Both the position numbers and the translations under genes were made by a program. The notes beneath the pieces are model-generated. The model saw only the letters and a list, made by a program, of their open reading frames with translations. It ran no database searches and was not told where the DNA came from. DNA of 64,000 bases from Pseudomonadota bacterium (lineage in GTDB: Bacteria > Pseudomonadota > Gammaproteobacteria > Burkholderiales > Burkholderiaceae_B): assembly GCA_023439305.1 (NCBI GenBank), contig JAEXOO010000035.1:219378-283377 (forward strand), given 5' to 3'. Below, piece by piece: positions 59,580 through 64,000 of the stretch (its first letter is position 1; every line of letters begins with the position of its first letter).

Positions 59580-60365
59580 TTACAGCTGCGTCAAGCGAGC
59601 CAACATCTGGTCGGCCGTAGACACAGCCTTGCTGTTGATTTCGTAGGCGCGCTGCGTACTGATCATATTGACCAGTTCTTCAGCCACGTTGACATTGGAT
59701 GTCTCGTTGTACTCTTGCAGCACCAGACCGGCGCCGTCCATGCCAGGCTGCAGGAAGTTAGCCGGACCCGATGCATCGGTTTCGATGTAGAGGTTCTCGC
59801 CCATGCTTTGCAGGCCGGTCGGGTTGATGAACGTGCTCAATTGCAGTTGCCCCACTTCCACGCTGGTCCCTGCCGCGCCGGGCTGGGTCACAGACACCGT
59901 GCCGTCACGCGCAATGGTCAGTTGCAGCGCGTTATCGGGAATATTGATGGGGGGCTGAATCGGGTAGCCGCCGGCCGTCACCAATTGACCATTCTGATCC
60001 ACCTGCAGGCTGCCGTCGCGCGTATAGGCAAAAGTGCCATCCGGCATTTCCACTTGCAAGAAACCGCGCCCTTGAATGGCGATGTCCAGTTCGTGCCCTG
60101 TGTTCTTCAAGTCGCCTTGCGAGTGAATGCGTTCGGTAGCAACCGTGCGCACGCCTGTGCCGACCTGCAGGCCCGAAGGCAGCTGATTGGCGGCGCCGAC
60201 CTGGGCGCCCGGCTGGCGCAGGGTCTGGTACATGAGGTCTTCGAACACTGCGCGCGTACGCTTGAAGCCCACGGTATTCACGTTGGCCAGGTTGTTGGAG
60301 ATGACGTCCATATTGGTCTGCTGCGCTTCCAGACCTGTCTTGGCAATCCACAGAGAGCGAATCAT
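59580..60365 (-). CDS. flgG: Flagellar distal rod protein FlgG
   Basis: This 261-residue protein has the N-terminal MIRSLWIAKTGLEAQQTNMDVISNNLANVNT and C-terminal VAEELVNMISTQRAYEINSKAVSTADQML motifs of rod proteins, plus FAYTRDGSLQVDQNG. It builds the distal rod and is followed after three bases by flgH. Confidence 0.96.
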   Translation of the reverse strand: MIRSLWIAKTGLEAQQTNMDVISNNLANVNTVGFKRTRAVFEDLMYQTLRQPGAQVGAANQLPSGLQVGTGVRTVATERIHSQGDLKNTGHELDIAIQGRGFLQVEMPDGTFAYTRDGSLQVDQNGQLVTAGGYPIQPPINIPDNALQLTIARDGTVSVTQPGAAGTSVEVGQLQLSTFINPTGLQSMGENLYIETDASGPANFLQPGMDGAGLVLQEYNETSNVNVAEELVNMISTQRAYEINSKAVSTADQMLARLTQL

Positions 60366-60403
60366 GAATAATCCTTGCTGCTAAAGTTCGCGGTCAGCAC
60401 AAC

Positions 60404-61153
60404 TTAGCCATTGAATGAAAGTATCGAATTGGCGCGTTCTTCACGTGCACCGGCGTCCTGGATGATCTTCATCTGCGTCTCGAACCGGCGCGAGTTGGCG
60501 ATCATGGCCACCATGGCTTCGGCGGGATTGACGTTGCTTTTCTCGATGAAGCCGGCCACCATGCGCACCGCTGGGTCGGGCTGGGCGGGCGCACCGTCAG
60601 CCTGGCGGAACAAACCGTCCGGCCCGCGCACCAGATCGGCCGCAGGCGGATTGACCAGCTTGAGCTGGCCTACGACCTGAATGTCGCGCGGATTGTCGCC
60701 CGCGCCCAAAGCCGTCAATTGGCCGTCACTGGAAAAGGTGACCGTGCCGCGATCGGGAACTTCGATGGGCTGTCCGCCCACCGTCAGCACCGGCAGCCCG
60801 GACTGTGTCACCAGCTGATTCTGGGCATTGACCGACAGATCGCCCGCCCGGGTGTACGCTTCTTCACCATCGGGAGTGCGTACCGAAAACCAGCCCTCGC
60901 CCGCGATCGCCACATCCAGCGCATGACCGGTTTCGGTCATGGCGCCGGGCTGAAAGCGGCTGCCCGGCGACACGGTCGCCGTCGACACGCGAGTCTGCGA
61001 CCCGATATCGCTGACTACGGGGACAGAACGGTAGAACGCCAGTTGTTCGCGAAACCCGGACGTGCTGAGATTGGCCAGGTTGTTGGTGATCACATCCTGC
61101 TGTTCCAGGATGCGCTGAGCGCCGTTCATGGCGGTGTAGATCAAACGGTCCAT
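60404..61153 (-). CDS. flgF: Flagellar proximal rod protein FlgF
   Basis: This 249-residue protein has the rod-type N-terminus MDRLIYTAMNGAQRILEQQDVITNNLANLST and C-terminal NVNPAEAMVAMIANSRRFETQMKIIQDA. It is placed between flgE and flgG. Confidence 0.95.
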   Translation of the reverse strand: MDRLIYTAMNGAQRILEQQDVITNNLANLSTSGFREQLAFYRSVPVVSDIGSQTRVSTATVSPGSRFQPGAMTETGHALDVAIAGEGWFSVRTPDGEEAYTRAGDLSVNAQNQLVTQSGLPVLTVGGQPIEVPDRGTVTFSSDGQLTALGAGDNPRDIQVVGQLKLVNPPAADLVRGPDGLFRQADGAPAQPDPAVRMVAGFIEKSNVNPAEAMVAMIANSRRFETQMKIIQDAGAREERANSILSFNG

Positions 61154-61161
61154 GACAGCTC

Positions 61162-62463
61162 TTAACGCAGGTTGACCAGCGTCTGCAAGACCTGATCCTG
61201 AGTCTTGATGGTCTGGGCGTTGGCCTGGTAGGTGCGCTGGGCAATGATCATGTTGACCAGTTCCTGACCCATATCCACGTTGGACTCTTCAACCGCCTGC
61301 CCCTTGATGGTGGCCAGGCCGTTTTCGCCGGGTCGTCCCAGAATGGGCTGACCCGACGCGCCAGTTTCCGTCCAGGCATTGCCGCCGATGGGCTTCAGGC
61401 CCTGCAGATTGCTGAAGTCGGCCAGCACCAGCGAACCCAGACGCATGGTTTCACCATTGGTGTAAGCCGCGATGATGGTGCCGTCGTTGTCAATCGACAT
61501 GCTGGCGTAATCACCCGTTGCATAGCCATCCTGGTACGGATTGCCGCGGTTGAACTCGCCGCCGAACTGCGTCGACCCGGTGTAACGTATGTCGAACGTC
61601 AGGTTCTGGGCGGGAGAGTTGGCCCCACCGGGATTGGGTAGAGTCAAGGACACCACATCCTTGCCGCCGGCATCATTCAAGCGACCGGCCTTGTCGAAGG
61701 TCAGCTGGTCCTGCTGCAGAACCTGCCCTTCCTTAGCGTAGTAGACATCCCAGACGCTTTCGCCGGCGCCGTTCATGGGGCGCTTGACGTAGTATTGGGT
61801 GATGTTGTGCGAGTTGCCCAGCGAATCGTAGACCAGGTAGTTAAAGGTCTGAGAATAGGTCTTGTCGTTCTTGGGGTCGAATTCGTTAATAGGAATAGGA
61901 TTGCCACTTCCGTCGAGCTCGTACTGCGGCGTGCCATCGGGATTGAACTGCGGCGTGCCAGAAGCATCAGTTGCTTGCTGATAGGGCAGGATGCTTTCCG
62001 CATTTGCAGGCAGGTTCAGCTTCAGCTTCATTTCCGAGGTGGCCTTGGGCGGAATATTTCCCGAGGGCACTTCAATACGCTGCAAGGTGTTGGACCCCGG
62101 ACCGTAGCCCGTCAGGTAGTAGCCCTGTGCATTGACCAGCATGCCTTCCTTGTTGGGGAAGAACTGGCCGTTGCGGGAGTAAGCGATGGCACCGTTGGGC
62201 TGCTCCAGACGGAACAGGCCTTTTTCGCCGTCAATGGCCATGTCGAACTGATTTCCGGACGAGCTGATGTTACCGATGGAAAAACGCTGATTGACACGCG
62301 ACACCTGCACGCCCAGACCGACCCGCGAATTGGCATAGACATCGGCGAATTGCACCGTGGAGGATTTAAAACCAACCGTGCCAGCGTTGGCGATATTGTT
62401 GCCGATGGCGTCCAGGTTCTGGGAGGCGGCGTTCAATCCGCTCAAGCCTTGTCCGAAACTCAT
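61162..62463 (-). CDS. flgE: Flagellar hook protein FlgE
   Basis: This 433-residue protein has the N-terminal SFGQGLSGLNAASQNLDAIGNNIANAGTVGFK, the middle domain, and the C-terminal NVDMGQELVNMIIAQRTYQANAQTIKTQDQVLQTLVNLR. It polymerises into the hook. Confidence 0.96.
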   Translation of the reverse strand: MSFGQGLSGLNAASQNLDAIGNNIANAGTVGFKSSTVQFADVYANSRVGLGVQVSRVNQRFSIGNISSSGNQFDMAIDGEKGLFRLEQPNGAIAYSRNGQFFPNKEGMLVNAQGYYLTGYGPGSNTLQRIEVPSGNIPPKATSEMKLKLNLPANAESILPYQQATDASGTPQFNPDGTPQYELDGSGNPIPINEFDPKNDKTYSQTFNYLVYDSLGNSHNITQYYVKRPMNGAGESVWDVYYAKEGQVLQQDQLTFDKAGRLNDAGGKDVVSLTLPNPGGANSPAQNLTFDIRYTGSTQFGGEFNRGNPYQDGYATGDYASMSIDNDGTIIAAYTNGETMRLGSLVLADFSNLQGLKPIGGNAWTETGASGQPILGRPGENGLATIKGQAVEESNVDMGQELVNMIIAQRTYQANAQTIKTQDQVLQTLVNLR

Positions 62464-62519
62464 GAGTCTTCCTTTTGTTTAATCGTTGAACAGATCCGGG
62501 GCGTCGTCGCACCCGAGCC

Positions 62520-63206
62520 TTACATGATCTTGCGTATATCCAGCAGAGAGTACGAACCCGCCAGCCCCAGATCCAGCTTCAGTCCGCTGGAGGTATAAGC
62601 CACGCTGCCCACTCTGCCGTAGGTCAGCGCTTCAGCCGTCACAGCCTCGCCGTCGTTGCTGGCCAGCACCTTGGCGGTGTAGGACCCGTCGGCCAGCGGC
62701 AGGCCGTCGTTGTCCAGCCCATCCCATTCCATGGAGTACACGCCGGCTTTCATTTCGCCCTGGTCGTACTCGCGCACTACTTTGCCGCTGCTATCCATAA
62801 TCTGCACTTTGGTCGTCGCGCTGCCGCTGGCCAGATCGATCCCGAACGGCGTGGCGACCTTTTCGCCGGCCGCATCGCTACCCAGGGAAATCTTGCTGCC
62901 CGGCACCAGCACGTCCTTGCCGATCAAACTGGCGGCCTGCATGGACTGCGTGACATCCATCTGGCCGGCTACGGCCAGCAGGGTGTTGTTCAGCTGGGTA
63001 ATACCGCTGACCGTGGACATCTGCGCAATCTGCGAGGTGACCTGGGCGTTATCCATGGGGTTGAGCGGATCCTGGTTCTGCAGTTGCGTGACCAGAAGCG
63101 TCAGGAAACGATCCTGCGTTTCATCCATCAGGGTTTTGTTCTGGGCGCCTGCCATGCCCAGGGCGGCCGAGGTGGCGGGGTCAACGTTGGTATTAACGGT
63201 TGTCAA
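62520..63206 (-). CDS. flgD: Flagellar hook-capping protein FlgD
   Basis: This 228-residue protein has the FlgD N-terminal signature RFLTLLVTQLQNQDPLNPMDNAQVTSQIAQMSTV and the FlgD Ig-like region (GVYSMEWDGLDNDGLPLADGSYT). It caps hook growth. Confidence 0.95.
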   Translation of the reverse strand: MTTVNTNVDPATSAALGMAGAQNKTLMDETQDRFLTLLVTQLQNQDPLNPMDNAQVTSQIAQMSTVSGITQLNNTLLAVAGQMDVTQSMQAASLIGKDVLVPGSKISLGSDAAGEKVATPFGIDLASGSATTKVQIMDSSGKVVREYDQGEMKAGVYSMEWDGLDNDGLPLADGSYTAKVLASNDGEAVTAEALTYGRVGSVAYTSSGLKLDLGLAGSYSLLDIRKIM

Positions 63207-63219
63207 GATCTGCTCCGTA

Positions 63220-63624
63220 TTACTGACCGATGCTCAGGGTGCGCATCATGAGTGACTTGGAGGTGTTGATGACCTCCACATTGGCCTGGTACGACCGCGA
63301 GGCGGCAATCATATTGACGGTCTCGGCCACCACATCCACGTTGGGCATCATGACGTAGCCCTGCTCGTCGGCGTAGGGGTTGCCAGGGTCGTACTGCAGG
63401 CGCCCGGGAGCAGTGCTCTCACGTACCGCCGCCACCTGCACGCCGCCGATAGGGCTCTGGCCCTGGGGGGCTACCTGGAAGACGACTTCGCGCGCCTTGT
63501 AAGGCTGGCCATCCGGACCCACCACGCTGTCGGCGTTGGCAATATTGCTGGCCGACACGTTCATGCGCTGGGACTGGGCTGCCAGCGCAGAGCCGGCAAT
63601 CTGGAGAATGCTGATACTGGACAT
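63220..63624 (-). CDS. flgC: Flagellar proximal rod protein FlgC
   Basis: This 134-residue protein has the rod pattern GSALAAQSQRMNVSASNIANADSV and the C-terminal YVMMPNVDVVAETVNMIAASRSYQANVEVI. It is between flgB and flgD, as expected. Confidence 0.96.
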   Translation of the reverse strand: MSSISILQIAGSALAAQSQRMNVSASNIANADSVVGPDGQPYKAREVVFQVAPQGQSPIGGVQVAAVRESTAPGRLQYDPGNPYADEQGYVMMPNVDVVAETVNMIAASRSYQANVEVINTSKSLMMRTLSIGQ

Positions 63625-63636
63625 GAATACTCGCGC

Positions 63637-64000
63637 TTATTGCTGCAAGGCGGTCATCAGCCCCTTGAGGCGCTGAGACACCAGGCTGAGGGTGCTTTGA
63701 TAATGCATGGTGTTGTCGGCGAACTGCACACGCTCGACGTCCATTTCAACCGTATTGCCGTCGATGGCCGGCTGCACAGGCAGGCGATAGAGCAATTGGT
63801 CCGACATGGGCGGGGTGACGGCTTTGGCCGGAATATGGCGCGCCGAGGTCAGGGCCAGGCTGGTATCGGGCAGGCCCTTCGGCCCGCCGCCGCCCAGGGC
63901 GGCTTTCAGGCTCGCGGAAAAGTCCATGTCCCGCGCCTTATAATTCGGCGTGTCGGCATTGGCGATATTGGAAGCCAGCACTTCCTGTCGCTCCTGGCGC
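63637..64000 (-). CDS. flgB: Flagellar proximal rod protein FlgB (N-terminus beyond window)
   Basis: The frame stays open to the last base, so the first ~15-20 residues are outside the window. The visible part includes RQEVLASNIANADTPNYKARDMDF and ends VQFADNTMHYQSTLSLVSQRLKGL. It is the first gene of the flgB-flgL run. The promoter lies beyond the edge. Confidence 0.94.
   Translation of the reverse strand, partial: RQERQEVLASNIANADTPNYKARDMDFSASLKAALGGGGPKGLPDTSLALTSARHIPAKAVTPPMSDQLLYRLPVQPAIDGNTVEMDVERVQFADNTMHYQSTLSLVSQRLKGLMTALQQ

Overview
The window looks like a chromosomal segment of a motile betaproteobacterium of the Burkholderiales, most likely family Alcaligenaceae (Alcaligenes, Achromobacter, Bordetella or a relative). 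This is inferred from three orphan-style Bug/TctC binding proteins, a complete peritrichous-type flagellar locus, a DUF445 protein and moderately high GC. No rRNA, tRNA or CRISPR array was seen.

Layout. (1) 1-5.3 kb: the 3' part of an Aer-like aerotaxis transducer, an Ogt-type DNA repair methyltransferase, a hipBA toxin-antitoxin pair with three operator palindromes, and a DUF445 membrane protein. (2) 5.5-11.3 kb: two related flagellin genes in divergent orientation, with a lone P4-type tyrosine recombinase between them. Only the right flagellin has a clear sigma-28 promoter. (3) 11.3-28.5 kb: a metabolic block. It starts with a LysR gene divergent from a tripartite tricarboxylate transporter (tctBAC), RidA, a DadA-like dehydrogenase and an Asp/Glu-type racemase. 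An IclR-centred catabolic regulon follows: on the left Bug, rhodanese and flavin monooxygenase; on the right two MaoC proteins, Bug, a family III CoA-transferase and pcaF-pcaI-pcaJ-like genes ending in the beta-ketoadipate reactions. (4) 28.5-31 kb: a lysine-methyltransferase-like protein downstream of fliA. (5) 31.1-47.3 kb, rightward: flaG-fliD-fliS-fliT, a fliK-like gene, a stand-alone FlhB C-terminal domain, then fliEFGHIJKLMNOPQR. (6) 47.3-64 kb, leftward: flgBCDEFGHIJKL, then a chemoreceptor, a lipoprotein and a second chemoreceptor, then a DUF294/CBS nucleotidyltransferase-like gene and a DnaQ-like exonuclease that converges on fliR.

How it works together. Sigma-28 (FliA) sites of the form TAAAG-N14-GCCGTAA precede fliC2, flaG-fliDST and flgKL, the expected late genes. 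The metabolic block sits between the flagellins and fliA/flaG-fliD, which suggests an insertion or rearrangement. The IclR regulon has three 17-bp operators placed on or just after the starts of three sigma-70-like promoters, and a fourth similar sequence forms the iclR terminator stem.

The most unusual features are the inverted flagellin pair around a recombinase (a possible flagellar switch), a 32-bp inverted repeat that holds the fliG stop and the fliH ribosome site, a rickettsial-PKMT-like methyltransferase next to fliA, and a CoA-dependent pathway whose substrate cannot be named from sequence. All coordinates and motifs were read by eye; no database search was possible.
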